From Siccirubricoccus phaeus (GTDB lineage: Bacteria; Pseudomonadota; Alphaproteobacteria; Acetobacterales; Acetobacteraceae), in the NCBI RefSeq assembly GCF_008360935.1, contig NZ_SRXO01000005.1:62001-126000 (forward strand): a DNA stretch of 64,000 nucleotides. The letters run 5' to 3'. The position numbers and the translations under genes are program-made. This document shows positions 23,838 through 32,666 of the stretch, piece by piece; position 1 is the stretch's first letter; each line of letters starts with the position of its first letter. The notes beneath the pieces were generated by a model. The model was not told the DNA's origin, made no database searches, and worked only from the letters and a program-made list of their open reading frames with translations.

Positions 23838-24030
23838 GGCGTCGCCCGCAAACCCCCGCCAGGGGCGCTGCTCCTGGACCCGGCCGGCGGGCCGGACCAC
23901 TCGCCGTACCCCCCCCGGTCCGATGCGGCAGGTTGAGCCCTCGGGTCCGAAATTTCAGACCGGGGTCCGGGGAGGGGGCCGGCACTGCCGGCAACCACCG
24001 GCGGGGTGCAGGGCCGGCGCCCCTGCCGGG
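23838..24030. repeat. Family B GC-rich intergenic repeat
   Basis: Fills the gap between rpmG and the convergent-side 3' end of the S41 protease gene. Recognisable words are CGCAAACCCCCGCCAGGGG, CTGGACCCGGCC, CCCTCGGGTCCGAAATTTCAG, GACCGGGGTCCGGGGAGG and GGCGGGGTGCAGGGCCGGCGCC. No ORF or RNA signature inside. Confidence 0.6.
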
Positions 24031-24033
24031 CCG

Positions 24034-25626
24034 TCACCGGTCTTTCCCGATCGCCGCCGCATAAGCCTCCGCCACCTCCAGCAGCGCCCGCGCCGTGCTC
24101 TCATCCGAGGCCCTTCCCTCCGCCGGCGGGCAGGCGCTGCGCAGCGTGGCGATCTCCGCCTCCGGCACCGGCGCCCGCAGCGCCCGCGCCCGCGCCAGCA
24201 CCGCCGCCATGGGCGAGTCCTCCCCCCGCCGCAGCCGCGCCAGCGCCGCCTCGGTGGCCTCCGTGCCGAGGCTGGTGCAGACCGCCGGCAGCACCCCCAG
24301 CCCCTGAATCGGCCAGCCCCGCGGCGCCAGCACCCGGGACCAGCTCACCAGCAGCTCCGCCCCATTCGGCAGCGGCACGACGATCTGGATCAGCCCCTTG
24401 CCCATGGTGGCGCTGCCCACCACCACGGCCCGGCCCCGGTCCGCCAGCGCCGCCGCCACGATCTCCGCCGCCGAGGCGGTGCGGCCATCCACCAGCACCA
24501 CCACCGGCAGCCCCTCCGCCAGATCCGGCCCGCTCGCCTCCCACACCCGGATCGCCTCCGGGTGGCGGCCGGCGGTCTGGGCGAGCACGCCGTCGCTGAG
24601 GAAATTCCCCGCCACCGCCGCCGCCTGGCCCAGCAGCCCGCCGCGATTGCCGCGCAGGTCCAGCACCACGCCGCGCGGCCGCGAGGGGCGCATCCCCTCC
24701 CGCAGCGCCGCGGCCAGCCGCGCCTCCGTCAGGCCGGAGAAGCTGTGCAGGCGGATCCACAGCACCTCCTCCCGCCGCTCGGCGGAAAGCGGTTCCGGCA
24801 GATGGGGGATGCGGTGCAGCAGCACCTCGAAGCGCCGGCGGCCGCGGGCCAGGCGCAGCGCCACCGGGGTGCCGGCCGGGCCTTCCAGCAGCAGCGCGGC
24901 CTCGGCCAGGTTGCGGGCGGAAACCGGCACGCCTTCCACCGCCAGCAGCCGGTCCCCGGGGCGCAGCCCGGCCCGGGCGGCCGGCCCGTCCGGCGCCAGC
25001 GCCGCCACCACCACTGCCCGCCCCCGGCCGGCCGCCAGGCTGAAGCCGAGCCCGGCCTGGCCGACGCGGCGGGTGCGGGCGGCCAGCGCCTCGGCCGGGG
25101 AGACGTAGCGGCTATAGGGGTCCAGGTGGTTGAACAGCTCGTCGAAGGCGGAGCGCAGCATGGCCTCCTGCCCCGCCCGGCGCAGCGCCGGGGAGGCGCG
25201 CCACCCCGCCTCGAACAGCGCCGCCAGCGCCAGGCCGAGCGGCACCGCCGCGGCTTCCGGCGCGGTGCCGGGGGGCGGGTTCGGCACCGGCCGGCTGGCG
25301 ACGGGCCGTTCCGGGCGGGACAGCAGCAGGGTGCCGGCGCGCAGCTCCGGCTTCAGCTCCGGATCCAGCACGGCGAGGCCGCGCAGCGACCAGAGGCCGA
25401 GCTCCGCCGGGCTCGCCGCTTCCAGATGCCGTTCCAGCACCATGCCGAGGGCGATGGCGAGGACGGATTGCACCTGGTCCCGCACGAAGCCCGGCTCCTC
25501 GACCGCCAGCGCCCGCAGCGGCGCCAGCAGCAGCGCCAGGACCAGGGGCGCGGCGAGGAGGCCGCGCCGCCCGCTGCCCTGACGCGGCTTTGCCGCGGCG
25601 GGCTGCGCAAGGCGATGGGAAGGCAG
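24034..25626 (-). CDS. S41-family C-terminal processing peptidase
   Basis: A periplasmic serine protease of the Prc/CtpA type. After a signal-like segment (RRGLLAAPLVLALLLAPLR, then ALA) come a linker, a helical region with SAFDELFNHLDPYSRYVSP, a PDZ domain (LGFSLAAGRGRAVV to GTPVALRL) and the S41 catalytic core: WIRLHSFSG, DLRGNRGGLL, the nucleophile in RTASAAEIVAAAL, and the lysine in TMGKGLIQ. The start is uncertain: no ATG, GTG or TTG lies in frame between the P repeats and the signal peptide. The coordinate given uses a CTG (25624-25626); a TTG at 25731 inside the repeat is the only ordinary alternative. It follows rnr on the same strand. Confidence 0.85.
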   Translation of the reverse strand: MPSHRLAQPAAAKPRQGSGRRGLLAAPLVLALLLAPLRALAVEEPGFVRDQVQSVLAIALGMVLERHLEAASPAELGLWSLRGLAVLDPELKPELRAGTLLLSRPERPVASRPVPNPPPGTAPEAAAVPLGLALAALFEAGWRASPALRRAGQEAMLRSAFDELFNHLDPYSRYVSPAEALAARTRRVGQAGLGFSLAAGRGRAVVVAALAPDGPAARAGLRPGDRLLAVEGVPVSARNLAEAALLLEGPAGTPVALRLARGRRRFEVLLHRIPHLPEPLSAERREEVLWIRLHSFSGLTEARLAAALREGMRPSRPRGVVLDLRGNRGGLLGQAAAVAGNFLSDGVLAQTAGRHPEAIRVWEASGPDLAEGLPVVVLVDGRTASAAEIVAAALADRGRAVVVGSATMGKGLIQIVVPLPNGAELLVSWSRVLAPRGWPIQGLGVLPAVCTSLGTEATEAALARLRRGEDSPMAAVLARARALRAPVPEAEIATLRSACPPAEGRASDESTARALLEVAEAYAAAIGKDR

Positions 25627-25670
25627 CGATTCCCCAGGGCCCCCCCAAAGCCGCGCCGCGGCTGCGTGGG

Positions 25671-25779
25671 GAGCTAGAGTATTTTCAAGTCCGGCGGAAT
25701 CGCCGGACGACTCGGAAAATGCGATCAACAAAGGGCTAGAGCGGTTTCGCGCTGCACAGTCAGCGTGAAACCGCTCTAG
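25671..25779. repeat. Family P palindromes
   Basis: Two elements between rnr and the S41 gene. Bases 25671-25725 contain CTAGAGTATTTTC..GGAAAATG around an inner perfect hairpin TCCGGCG-GAAT-CGCCGGA. Bases 25736-25779 are identical to the 44-bp palindrome at 13915-13958. The TAG stop of rnr is the outermost TAG of this palindrome. Repeats with CTAGAGC and ATTTTC/GAAAAT ends are widespread in alphaproteobacterial genomes. Confidence 0.75.
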
Positions 25780-27965
25780 CGCCGCCGCCGCCGCGGGACG
25801 GGGGGCATGCCCTGCAGCAGGTGGAACACCATGCCGCCGGTCAGCGGATTCGCCTCCGCAAGCCGGGCCTCCGCCGCCTCGCCCAGGGCGAAGCGCAGAC
25901 CAGACCTTTCCCCGGCCAAGGCCTGACGGCCTTCGTCCAGCACCCATCGATCATCCGGCAGAGAATTGAGCGGCACGAGTCCGCTCGCGCCATTCGCCAA
26001 TAGGGTGACGAAGAGGCCGAAGCGTGTCACTCCGGAAATGCGTGCGGCGAACACCTCTCCCACGCGCTGTGCCATGAAGGCCGCAAGGTAGCGCTCCACC
26101 GCGTCGCGCTCGGCCGCGGCGGCGCGGCGCTCGGTCGCGGTGATGTGCTCGCCGCTGTCCGGGAAGCGGGCCGCCTCTTCCTCGGTCAGCCCATCGGGCG
26201 GCCCGCCGGTGCCGAGCTTCAGGCCGCGGATCAGGGCGCGATGCACCAGCAGGTCGGCGTAGCGGCGGATGGGGCTGGTGAAATGGGCGTAGCGCGCCAG
26301 GGCCAGGCCGAAATGGCCGATATTGTCCGGCGCATAGGCCGCCTGGGACTGGCTGCGCAGCACCGCCTCATGCACCAGCGGGGCTTCCGGCGTGTCGCGC
26401 GTTGTCTCCAGCACTTTGGCGAAATTCCGGGGATGCAGCTCATTGCCGGGCGGCAGGGTGATGCCGAAGCTGCCGAGGAATTGCCGGAGGCCTTCCAGCT
26501 TGCGGTCCGCCGGCCGGTCATGCACGCGGTACATGCAGGGCTGGCCAAGCCTTTCCAGCTCCTCCGCCGCCGCGACATTGGCGAGGATCATGAACTCCTC
26601 GATCAGCCGGTGGCTGTCGAGGCGGGTGCGGGGTTCCACCGCCAGCACGCGGCCCTCGGGGGAAAGGCGGACGCGGCGTTCCGGTACGTCGAGATCGAGG
26701 GTGCCGCGCGCCTCGCGGGCGGCGGCGAGGGCGCGGAAGGCGCCGTAGAGGGCATCGCGGATGCCGGCGGGGTCGGCGCCCGCTTCCACCTCCTCATAGG
26801 TCAGGCGGGCGGCGCTGCGCATCAGGCCGCGGCCGAAGCGATGCGAAAGCTTGCGGCCGGCGGCGTCGATGCGGAGCTCAGCGAAGAGGCAGCCGCGATC
26901 CTCCCCGGGCTTCAGGCTGCACCAGCCATTGGAGAGCGCCTCGGGCAGCATGGGCACGACGCGGTCGGGGAAATAGACGCTGTTGCCGCGCGTCCAGGCC
27001 TCGCGGTCCAGGGCCGAGCCCGGCGTGACGTAATGCGCGACATCGGCGATGGCGACGAGGAGCCGCCAGCCCCTTTCGCCCCCTGGGCCATCGGCCTCGG
27101 CCCAGACCGCATCGTCGAAATCCCGCGCATCCTCGCCATCGATGGTGACGAGCGGGAGGGGTCGGAGATCCTCGCGGCCCGTCTCGCTGACGCCACGGGC
27201 GCGCTCCGCCTCGCGCAGCGCCTCGGCGGGGAAGAGGTCCGGAATGCCATGGGCATGGATGCAGAGGAGGGAGACGGAGCGCGCCTCCCCCATGCGGCCG
27301 AGGCGTTCGACGATGCGGGCGGGGCGGGGGCCGAGCCGGCCCCGGTCGCGGAACGCCGCAGGCGTGGAGGGTGAATCGGTGCCTCCCAGGTGGCGGCCGG
27401 GCAGGGGCTCGGCGAAGACGATCTCGCCGGGCTCGGCGCCACCGGATTCGCCGAGGGGCACCTGCCATTCCGCCTTGTGGCGGCGGTCGGTGGGGATGAT
27501 CCGGCCTGCCTCATAGACGCCCAGGATGCGCGCCGGCGTGCCGCCGCCGATGCGCTTCATGCTGCGGCCTTCGTATTTGCCGCCGCCGATGAATCTCAGC
27601 CGGGCCAGCACCCGTTCGCCGGGAGCCAGCGCCGCCTGGCCGGCCGGTTCCGGGCGCATGTAGATGACGGGAGCGCGGCCCTGCTCCGCCTTCCAACCCA
27701 GTGGGCGGGCGAGGGGCTCGCCATCCAGGTCGATGCCGAAGATTTCCACCGGCAGCACCTCCGGCAGCCGGTCGCCGCGCGGGGGCGGGGTGAAGGCGCC
27801 CTCGGCCTCCAGCGCCTTCAGCAGCACGCGGAGAGCGGGACGCTGTTCCGCGGTCAGGCCGAAATGCCGGGCGATGTCGTTCTTGCCGAGGCGGTCCGGG
27901 CTTTCGGCCAGCAGGCGGCGGATCTCGGCCTTGCTGGGCAGGGGGCGGGGTGGCGGCGTGGTCAT
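25776..27965 (-). CDS. rnr: Ribonuclease R
   Basis: A processive 3'-5' exoribonuclease that degrades structured RNA. The 729 residues have an N-terminal helix-turn-helix-like region (IRRLLAESPDRLGKNDIARH), cold-shock-like domains, the RNB catalytic core with TIDGEDARDFDDAV (metal-binding aspartates), NGWCSLKPGEDR, HFTSPIRRYADLLVHR, and a C-terminal S1 domain (VFAARISGVTRFGLFV). The stop is supplied by the family P palindrome, leaving a very short basic tail (PRRRRR). The start is set at MTTPPPR; there is no good ribosome-binding site, since a family B repeat lies immediately upstream. Confidence 0.95.
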   Translation of the reverse strand: MTTPPPRPLPSKAEIRRLLAESPDRLGKNDIARHFGLTAEQRPALRVLLKALEAEGAFTPPPRGDRLPEVLPVEIFGIDLDGEPLARPLGWKAEQGRAPVIYMRPEPAGQAALAPGERVLARLRFIGGGKYEGRSMKRIGGGTPARILGVYEAGRIIPTDRRHKAEWQVPLGESGGAEPGEIVFAEPLPGRHLGGTDSPSTPAAFRDRGRLGPRPARIVERLGRMGEARSVSLLCIHAHGIPDLFPAEALREAERARGVSETGREDLRPLPLVTIDGEDARDFDDAVWAEADGPGGERGWRLLVAIADVAHYVTPGSALDREAWTRGNSVYFPDRVVPMLPEALSNGWCSLKPGEDRGCLFAELRIDAAGRKLSHRFGRGLMRSAARLTYEEVEAGADPAGIRDALYGAFRALAAAREARGTLDLDVPERRVRLSPEGRVLAVEPRTRLDSHRLIEEFMILANVAAAEELERLGQPCMYRVHDRPADRKLEGLRQFLGSFGITLPPGNELHPRNFAKVLETTRDTPEAPLVHEAVLRSQSQAAYAPDNIGHFGLALARYAHFTSPIRRYADLLVHRALIRGLKLGTGGPPDGLTEEEAARFPDSGEHITATERRAAAAERDAVERYLAAFMAQRVGEVFAARISGVTRFGLFVTLLANGASGLVPLNSLPDDRWVLDEGRQALAGERSGLRFALGEAAEARLAEANPLTGGMVFHLLQGMPPVPRRRRR

Positions 27966-28143
27966 TGGGGGCGCTGCCCCCAAGCCCCCGCCGGGGCCAG
28001 GACCTGGCCCCGGACCCCGGTCCGAGTTTGCGGTTCAACCTGCCGACTCACACCGGGGTCCGGGGGGTGGTCCACCCCCCGGCGGGGTCCAGGGGCAGCG
28101 CCCCTGGCGGGGGTTTCGGGGGCGGAGCCCCCGATCTTCCCCA
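27966..28143. repeat. Family B GC-rich intergenic repeat
   Basis: A complete copy between topA and rnr, both on the minus strand: GGGGGCGCTGCCCCC, GGCCAGGACCTGGCCCC, GGACCCCGGTCCGAG, CCGACTCACACCGGGGTCC, GGGGCAGCGCCCC and GGGGGCGGAGCCCCC. It contains at least four strong GC hairpins and must be transcribed if rnr is read from the topA promoter. Confidence 0.7.
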
Positions 28144-30894
28144 TCACCCCTTGCTCTTCTTCGCCGCCGGCTTCTTCGCGGCCGGCGCGGCTGTCTTCGC
28201 CGCCGGCTTGGCCTTGGGCTTGGCCGCAGCCGTCTTGCGCGGCGTCGGCGGAGCGGTGGGAACGGCTTCCGGCGCCTCCGCCGCGGCCGCGCGCTTCGGC
28301 GCGGCTTTCGCCTTGGCCTTCGCCCCGGCCTTCCCCTTCGGCGCCAGCTCCTTGCCCTTCTCCGCCAGCAGCGCGACGGCCTCGTCCAGCGTGATCTCTT
28401 CCATCGCCACGCTGCGCGGGAGGTTCGCCACGGTCTTGCCGTGCTGGGCGTAGGGGCCGAAGCGCCCCTTCTTCACCTCCACCGTCACGCCGTCCTTCGG
28501 GTGCGGCCCCAGCACCCGCACCTTGGCGCGCGCCTTGGCCAGCAGCTCCATCGCCCGGTTCATGCCGAGGCTGAGCACGTCATCCCCCGGCTCCAGCGAC
28601 TGGAAGATGGAGCCGACCTTGATGTACGGCCCGAACCGCCCGAGGCCGGCCTGGATCTCCTCGCCGCTCTCCGGATCCTGGCCGATCACCCGTGGCAGGG
28701 AGAGCAGCTTCAGCGCCCGTTCCAGGTCCAGCGTGTCCGGGTCCATGTCCCGCGTCAGGCTGGCGCGGCGCGGCTTGGTCGGCTTGCCGCGCTCATCGAC
28801 GCCGCCCTCGCCGAGCTGGACATAGACGCCGTAGGGGCCACGGCGGACCGTCACCATCTCGCCGGTCGCCGGGTCGCGGCCCAGCTCGCGCGGGCCTTCC
28901 GTCAGGCCGGTGGCGCCCTCGCCCTCGGCGCCGGGCGCGATCAGCGGGCGGGTGTAGCGGCAATCCGGGTAGTTGGAGCAGCCGATGAAGGCGCCCGTCC
29001 GCCCCAGCCTGAGGCCGAGCCGGCCGCTGCCGCAGGCCGGGCAGGCGCGCGGGTCCACGCCGTCGCCGCGCTCGGGGAAGAAATGCGGCCCCAGCTCCTC
29101 GTCCAGCGCGTCGATGACATCGCTGATCTTCAGATCCTTGGTGGCATCGACGGCTTTCTTGAAGGCCTCCCAGAAGGCCCGCATCACCTCCCGCCAATCC
29201 ACCTTGCCGTCGGAGATCTCGTCGAGCTGTTCCTCGAGCGCGGCGGTGAAGCCGGTATCGACATAGCGCTCGAAGAATTTCACCAGGAAGGAGGTGACGA
29301 GGCGGCCGCGATCCTCCGGGATGAAGCGGCGCTTCTCCAGCTTCACATAGTCCCGGTCCTGCAGGGTCTGCAGGATGGAGGCGTAGGTGGAGGGGCGGCC
29401 GATGCCCAGCTCCTCCAGCTTCTTGACGAGAGAGGCTTCCGAGTAGCGCGGCGGCGGCTGGGTGAAGTGCTGGCTCGCCGTCACCTCGCCGCGCTTCAGC
29501 GGGTCCCGCTCCCGCATGGGCGGCAGGGTGCGGCTTTCCTCGTCGTCGCTGGCGGCGGCGACGCCGGTAATGCCGGCGCGGGCATCGGCGGCGCGGTCAT
29601 CCTCGTCTTCCCGGTACAGCTTCAGGAAGCCGTCGAAGGCGATGACGGAGCCCGTGGCGCGCAGGATGGTCTGCTTCGCCAGGTCGGCGATCTCGACCGT
29701 GGTCTGGTCGAGTTCGGCGGATTGCATCTGGGAGGCGACGGCGCGCTTCCAGATCAGCTCGTAGAGGCGCCGCTGCCGCTCATCCAGATAGGGCGCGACG
29801 CGCTCCGGCGTGTTGCGCACATCGGTCGGGCGGATGGCCTCGTGCGCTTCCTGGGCGTTCTTCGCCTTGCTCTGGTATTCGCGCGGCGCGGCCGGCAGGT
29901 AGTCGGCGCCGAATTCGCCCTTCACATGGTCGCGGATGGCGGCGATCGCCTCCCGCGCCATCTGCACGCCATCGGTCCGCATATAGGTAATCAGGCCGAC
30001 GGTCTCGCCGCCGATCTCGACGCCCTCATAGAGCTGCTGGGCGGTGCGCATGGTCACCTGCGCGCCCATGCCGAGCTTGCGGCTGGCCTCCATCTGCAGG
30101 GTGGAGGTGGTGAAGGGCGGCGGCGGGTGGCGCTTGACCCGGCGCTTCTCCACCGACAGCACGCTGAACTCGCCAGCCTCCACCGCCGCCTTGGCGCGCA
30201 TGGCGGCGGCCTCGTTCGGCAGGTCGAATTGCTCGAGCTTCTTGCCGTTCAGGTGGGTGAGTCGGGCGGTGAAGGGGGCGCCCTGGGGCGTCAGGAAGCG
30301 GCTTTCCACCGTCCAGTATTCGCGGGCCCGGAAGGCCTCGATCTCGGCCTCGCGCTCGCAGATCAGCCGCAGCGCGACGGATTGCACGCGGCCCGCCGAA
30401 CGGCTGCCGGGCAGCTTGCGCCACAGCACCGGGGAGAGGGTGAAGCCCACCAGGTAGTCCAGCGCGCGGCGCGCCATATAGGCGTCGATCAGCGGCGCAT
30501 CCAGCTCGCGCGGATGGGCGATGGCGTATTGCACCGCCCGCCTGGTGATCTCGTTGAAGGTGATGCGGCGGACTTCGAGGCCCTTCAGCGCGCCCTTCCG
30601 CGCCAGCATCTCCCGCACATGCCAGGAGATCGCCTCCCCCTCGCGGTCCGGGTCGGTGGCGAGGAAGAGGCGGCGGGCGCCCTTCAGCGCGCGGGCGATC
30701 TCGTTCACCTGCCGCTCGCCACGGTCCTCGCTCTCCCAATCCATGGCGAAATCCTCCTCCGGCCGGACGGAGCCGTCCTTCGGGGGGAGGTCGCGGACAT
30801 GGCCGAAGCTCGCCAGCACGGTGAAGTCGCGGCCGAGATATTTGTTGATGGTCTTGGCCTTGGCGGGCGATTCGACGACGACGACGTCGGGCAT
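28144..30894 (-). CDS. topA: DNA topoisomerase I
   Basis: Relaxes negative supercoils. The 916 residues have the TOPRIM domain (VVVVESPAKAKTINKYLG, and ATDPDREGEAISWH), the active-site tyrosine in GLITYMRTDGV, and RPSTYASILQTL. One intact C4 zinc ribbon follows (CPACGSGRLGL to IGCSNYPDC), then several cysteine-free repeats (GPYGVYVQLG, GRFGPYIKVG, GRFGPYAQHG), as usual in alphaproteobacteria. The last 90 residues are a Lys/Ala/Pro tail, probably DNA-binding. dprA ends 69 bases upstream on the same strand, the normal dprA-topA pair. Confidence 0.96.
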   Translation of the reverse strand: MPDVVVVESPAKAKTINKYLGRDFTVLASFGHVRDLPPKDGSVRPEEDFAMDWESEDRGERQVNEIARALKGARRLFLATDPDREGEAISWHVREMLARKGALKGLEVRRITFNEITRRAVQYAIAHPRELDAPLIDAYMARRALDYLVGFTLSPVLWRKLPGSRSAGRVQSVALRLICEREAEIEAFRAREYWTVESRFLTPQGAPFTARLTHLNGKKLEQFDLPNEAAAMRAKAAVEAGEFSVLSVEKRRVKRHPPPPFTTSTLQMEASRKLGMGAQVTMRTAQQLYEGVEIGGETVGLITYMRTDGVQMAREAIAAIRDHVKGEFGADYLPAAPREYQSKAKNAQEAHEAIRPTDVRNTPERVAPYLDERQRRLYELIWKRAVASQMQSAELDQTTVEIADLAKQTILRATGSVIAFDGFLKLYREDEDDRAADARAGITGVAAASDDEESRTLPPMRERDPLKRGEVTASQHFTQPPPRYSEASLVKKLEELGIGRPSTYASILQTLQDRDYVKLEKRRFIPEDRGRLVTSFLVKFFERYVDTGFTAALEEQLDEISDGKVDWREVMRAFWEAFKKAVDATKDLKISDVIDALDEELGPHFFPERGDGVDPRACPACGSGRLGLRLGRTGAFIGCSNYPDCRYTRPLIAPGAEGEGATGLTEGPRELGRDPATGEMVTVRRGPYGVYVQLGEGGVDERGKPTKPRRASLTRDMDPDTLDLERALKLLSLPRVIGQDPESGEEIQAGLGRFGPYIKVGSIFQSLEPGDDVLSLGMNRAMELLAKARAKVRVLGPHPKDGVTVEVKKGRFGPYAQHGKTVANLPRSVAMEEITLDEAVALLAEKGKELAPKGKAGAKAKAKAAPKRAAAAEAPEAVPTAPPTPRKTAAAKPKAKPAAKTAAPAAKKPAAKKSKG

Positions 30895-30963
30895 GGAGCA
30901 GGGATCCACTGGGCCGTTCTGGCCACGCGATTGATGGCTCGGGAGGGTCTCGTGCCAGATCTT

Positions 30964-32097
30964 TCAGGCCGGACCGAGGCGCGCCACGCGGTTCCCCGGC
31001 AGCATTTCCACCCGCCCGGCCAGTTCGAGATCGAGCAGGATCGCCTGGACCGCGGAGGGGGACAGGTGGCAGCGCCGCATCACCTCGTCAACCGCGATCG
31101 GCGTCGGTCCAAGCAATTCAAGAACTTGTTCCGCGGCGCCCAGCGGTTCCGGGGAGTCGGGCAGGGGCGCCGCAACCGGTTCCGGCGGTGGCCAGCCGCG
31201 GCCCGGGGCGAAAAGCGGCGCCTCCCGGGGCGCCTCCGGCAGGTGGGCCAGCACATCCTCCACCCCCTCCGTCAGATGCGCCCCCTGGCGGATGAGGTCG
31301 TTGGAGCCGCGGCAGCGGGGGTCGAGCGGGGAGCCGGGGACGGCGAAGAGCTCCCGCCCCGCCTCCAGCGCCAGGCGGGCGGTGATGAGGCTGCCGGAGC
31401 GCAGCGCCGCCTCCACCACCACCACGCCGAGGGCGAGGCCGGCCACGATCCGGTTGCGCCGGGGGAAGTGGCGGGCGAGGGGGGCGGTGCCGAGCGGCGC
31501 CTCGGCCAGCACGGCGCCGCCCTCGGCGATGATCCGGGCCTGCAGCCCGGCATGCTCCGGCGGGTAGGGCAGGTCCACCCCGCCGGCGACGCAGGCGATG
31601 GTCCGGCCTTCCCGCAGCGCGCCGAGATGCGCCGCGGCATCGACGCCGCGGGCGAGGCCGGAGACCACCGCCAGCCCTTCCCTGGCCAGGGCGGCGGCCA
31701 GCTCCTCCGCCAGCCGCCGCCCGGCGGCGGAGGCGTTGCGGGCGCCGACCAGGGCGACGGCGCGGGGGGAGAGCGCCGCCGGGTCGCCGAGCAGGGCAAG
31801 CACGGGCGGCGCATCCTCCTGCATCGCCAGCAGCGCCGGGTAGGGCGGCTCCCCCAGATGCAGGAAGCGGCCGCCGAGCCTGGCCAGCGCCTCCGCCTCC
31901 CGCCGCGCCTCGGCTTCCGGGTGGAGGGCGAAGGGCGCGCCGCGGCGGGCGGCGAGCCGGGGCAGCGCGTCCAGCGCGGCGGCGGCGCTGCCGTGGCGCG
32001 CCAGCAGCCGGCGGAAGGTGAGGGGGCCGATGCCCTCCGTGCGGGCCAGGCGCAGCCGGGCCAGGGTCTCCGCCGGGGCGCATGTCATTTCCTTCAT
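30964..32097 (-). CDS. dprA: DNA-processing protein DprA
   Basis: DprA loads RecA onto incoming single-stranded DNA during natural transformation. This 377-residue protein has an N-terminal helix-hairpin region (LRLARTEGIGPLTFRRLLA), the Rossmann core with VALVGARNASAAGRRLAEEL, VSGLARGVDAAAHLGAL, GGVDLPYPPEH, FPRRNRIVAGLA and SGSLITARLALE, and a C-terminal winged helix (LLGPTPIAVDEVMRRCHLS). The start is put at MKEMTCAP (32097); an ATG three codons later is possible. Part of a dprA-topA operon. Confidence 0.95.
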   Translation of the reverse strand: MKEMTCAPAETLARLRLARTEGIGPLTFRRLLARHGSAAAALDALPRLAARRGAPFALHPEAEARREAEALARLGGRFLHLGEPPYPALLAMQEDAPPVLALLGDPAALSPRAVALVGARNASAAGRRLAEELAAALAREGLAVVSGLARGVDAAAHLGALREGRTIACVAGGVDLPYPPEHAGLQARIIAEGGAVLAEAPLGTAPLARHFPRRNRIVAGLALGVVVVEAALRSGSLITARLALEAGRELFAVPGSPLDPRCRGSNDLIRQGAHLTEGVEDVLAHLPEAPREAPLFAPGRGWPPPEPVAAPLPDSPEPLGAAEQVLELLGPTPIAVDEVMRRCHLSPSAVQAILLDLELAGRVEMLPGNRVARLGPA

Positions 32098-32181
32098 CCG
32101 GCTATGGCCTTCACGCTTCTTTTGTGTCCGCAACGGAAGCTGCCGCGTCCCGCAGCACCGGCGCTGCGGGAGCGCCGCCAG

Positions 32182-32209
32182 CCAGCTTCACGGGGCCAGC
32201 TTCACGGGG
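32182..32209. repeat. 14-bp perfect tandem duplication
   Basis: CCAGCTTCACGGGG occurs twice head to tail directly before the ribosome-binding site of the secreted-protein gene. It lies in the leader between divergent genes, so it could be a doubled regulator site or a simple slippage product. Confidence 0.6.
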
Positions 32210-32218
32210 TAGGACAAC

Positions 32219-32581
32219 ATGCGTCGCGCGCTTCTCGCAATGACCGGCCTGATAGGCCTGGCCGCCGCCCCTGCCATGGCGCAGGGCCAGCAGGATTTCA
32301 CCCTGGTTAACCGTACCGGCTACACCATCAATGAAGTGTATGTCGGCGCGTCCTCCTCTTCCTCCTGGGGGCGGGATCTGCTGGGCCAGGGCGTACTGCA
32401 GCACCAGCGCACGCTGAATGTCCGCTTCGGCCGCAACACCCGCGAATGCAATTGGGACATCCGCGTGGTCTATGATGATGGCGACACCTCCGAATTCCGC
32501 GGCGTCGATCTCTGCTCGGTCAGCCGGGTGACGCTGTTCTGGAACCGCCAGGCCAACCAGACGCGCTTCGTCACGGAATAG
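32219..32581 (+). CDS. Small secreted protein of unknown function
   Basis: A 120-residue protein with a signal peptide (MRRALLAMTGLIGLAAAPAM, cleaved after AMA), then a compact domain: QQDFTLVNRTGYTINEVYVG, SSSWGRDLLGQGVL and CNWDIRVVYDDGDTSEFRG, with two cysteines (RECNWD, VDLCSV) that could form a disulfide in the periplasm. The DFTLVNRTGYTI pattern is common in alphaproteobacterial secreted proteins of about this size, which some databases mislabel as argininosuccinate lyase. AGGA lies 5-6 nt before the ATG. It is divergent from dprA. Confidence 0.85.
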   Translation: MRRALLAMTGLIGLAAAPAMAQGQQDFTLVNRTGYTINEVYVGASSSSSWGRDLLGQGVLQHQRTLNVRFGRNTRECNWDIRVVYDDGDTSEFRGVDLCSVSRVTLFWNRQANQTRFVTE

Positions 32582-32666
32582 CCCCCGGCCCCGCCCCATC
32601 CGGTTGCCCTGCCGCGGCCTTTGGGCTTTGGGCGCCACAAAGCCGCGAAGCGGTTGCGTGGGGCGT

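Noticed and set aside
25627-25947. Start of the S41 protease at the ATG at 25947
   Set aside because: That ATG is inside the rnr coding sequence and would translate through the whole family P palindrome before reaching the signal peptide.
28144-28440. Lysine/alanine-rich end of topA as a frameshift artefact
   Set aside because: Such basic tails are usual in alphaproteobacterial topoisomerase I, and the frame and codon pattern continue unchanged to the stop.
27664-32310. Very long open frame (1548 codons) on the plus strand
   Set aside because: It is antisense to dprA, topA and part of rnr, which are certain. Long empty antisense frames are normal in DNA with GC-saturated third positions, and the translation has no family signatures.
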